Shown: positions 6,984 through 7,707 of the stretch, one piece after another
Numbering within the stretch: position 1 is the stretch's first letter
Layout of the letters: the number at the start of each line of letters is the position of its first letter
Assembly (NCBI GenBank): GCA_003567495.1
Contig: PWZK01000135.1
Location: 1 to 7,707 of the forward strand
Source of the DNA: Candidatus Brocadiaceae bacterium
GTDB taxonomy: Bacteria; Planctomycetota; Brocadiia; SM23-32
Reading direction: 5' to 3'
DNA: 7,707 nt
Notes under the pieces: generated by a model
Told to the model about the DNA's origin: nothing
Databases searched by the model: none
The model's input: only the letters and a program-made list of their open reading frames with translations
Position numbers and translations under genes: made by a program

Positions 6984-7707
6984 TTGTATGAACTCCTATC
7001 AGTTTTAATATCAACATTGTCAACATCATACGAATACCGCTCAAAAATCATTCTTGCTTTGGGCCCGGAAATAAATTCTGCAAAACGAAGCGCTGCTTCT
7101 TTATTTTCCGATGTCTTGAGTACGGCAATGGAAAGCGGTACGATTACGTTTTCATCCGGGGGTATCTCAATTATGTCGTTCTCTGGATACAGGCTGGCCA
7201 CAGGACGCCAGACTATCGTTGCATCTATATGTCCCATATCAACCATCTGTGCAATTTCAGGCGATGTTATGCCGGTGAACTCAATATTCTGAAGCTCATC
7301 GAAATCTACACCGCTCTTGTGGAAAATTTCCGGTGTTATTCGTCCCAGCGCAGCTACCCGCTTATCCGCAACCGCCAGCCTTACATCCCGGCTCGCCAAG
7401 TCTGAAACATTCGTTATGCCGAGTGGATTTCCGCTCTGAACCATGATCACAGGGATGAACCGAGCCAGCGGTTTGGTATCGTAAATAAGCCCTTCTTTAC
7501 GGGCCTGTTCTATATAAAAACTGTCGCCGGGAAAAAACAGATCGCCAGTTTGGCTGAGTTTTATCTGGCCGAGAAGCAGGTTCGCGGGCCCAAAAGATGT
7601 TTCAACTTGTATATCCGGATAGACCTCCTGAAAGCATTCCACAACTCCTTTTCCCGATCCCGTTCCATCTACAGGCGGACGTATGCCGGCGGCGCAGAGA
7701 AACTTCA
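6980..7707 (-). CDS. modA: First ModA-like oxyanion-binding protein (partial, N-terminus off right edge)
   Basis: The frame is open to the right edge and shows 241 residues, so only the signal peptide and the very first residues should be missing. The visible protein opens with K-F-L-C-A-A-G-I-R-P-P-V, the first strand of a ModA-type binding protein. It continues with F-G-P-A-N-L-L-L-G-Q-I-K-L-S, G-D-L-F-F-P-G-D, the central strand I-P-V-I-M-V-Q-S-G-N-P-L, and D-A-T-I-V-W-R-P near the C-terminal lobe hinge. It should bind molybdate, tungstate or a related oxyanion in the periplasm and deliver it to the adjacent permease. A GTG at 7642 is an internal codon: the conserved first strand is encoded upstream of it. 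The stop overlaps the permease ATG by 4 nt, so the two are coupled. It shares fold and motif order with the ModA-like protein at 4160-4951. Confidence 0.9.
   Translation of the reverse strand, partial: KFLCAAGIRPPVDGTGSGKGVVECFQEVYPDIQVETSFGPANLLLGQIKLSQTGDLFFPGDSFYIEQARKEGLIYDTKPLARFIPVIMVQSGNPLGITNVSDLASRDVRLAVADKRVAALGRITPEIFHKSGVDFDELQNIEFTGITSPEIAQMVDMGHIDATIVWRPVASLYPENDIIEIPPDENVIVPLSIAVLKTSENKEAALRFAEFISGPKARMIFERYSYDVDNVDIKTDRSSYK

Overview
This 7.7 kb window comes from a bacterial chromosome or large accessory element. Every gene I can support lies on the minus strand, so transcription runs from right to left. The organism cannot be named with confidence. A ModABC-type oxyanion ABC transporter with a membrane-anchored binding protein fits a Gram-negative, possibly anaerobic, environmental bacterium, but that is inference. 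By eye, the left third (about 1-2035) is clearly more GC-rich than the transporter genes on the right. For example, 1321-1380 is 40/60 G+C and 7021-7080 is 24/60.

Right part (about 4160-7707): an ABC transport operon of the molybdate/tungstate (Mod/Wtp) type. In transcription order it holds a periplasmic binding protein cut by the right window edge (6980-7707), a ModB-type permease (6105-6983), a ModC-type ATPase with a C-terminal TOBE region (5020-6111), and a second, divergent, N-terminally membrane-anchored ModA-like protein (4160-4951). The first three genes overlap end to start (4 nt and 7 nt) and carry good Shine-Dalgarno sites. The fourth follows after 68 nt.

Middle (2307-3986): a 559-residue protein that I do not recognise as a named family. 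It is built from two diverged copies of one domain of about 255 residues. The first copy carries motifs that read like a protein-kinase fold: a V-L-K strand lysine, an R-D-N-K-P-H-H catalytic-loop-like motif and D-F-E in place of DFG. In the second copy the matching lysine becomes arginine and both matching aspartates become asparagine, as in a pseudokinase. Just upstream of its ATG is a good sigma70-like promoter placed so that the mRNA would be leaderless.

Left part (1-2035): the first 678 residues of a large single-chain restriction-modification enzyme of the type ISP / type IIG-like class. It has a PD-(D/E)XK nuclease motif at the N-terminus and N6-adenine methyltransferase motifs, and it runs off the left edge. 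It starts at a TTG chosen by a GGAGG site. Long plus-strand reading frames opposite it are shadows.

The most interesting region is the kinase/pseudokinase-like tandem protein next to a nuclease-methyltransferase. It could be part of a defence locus, but nothing in the window proves that the two genes work together.
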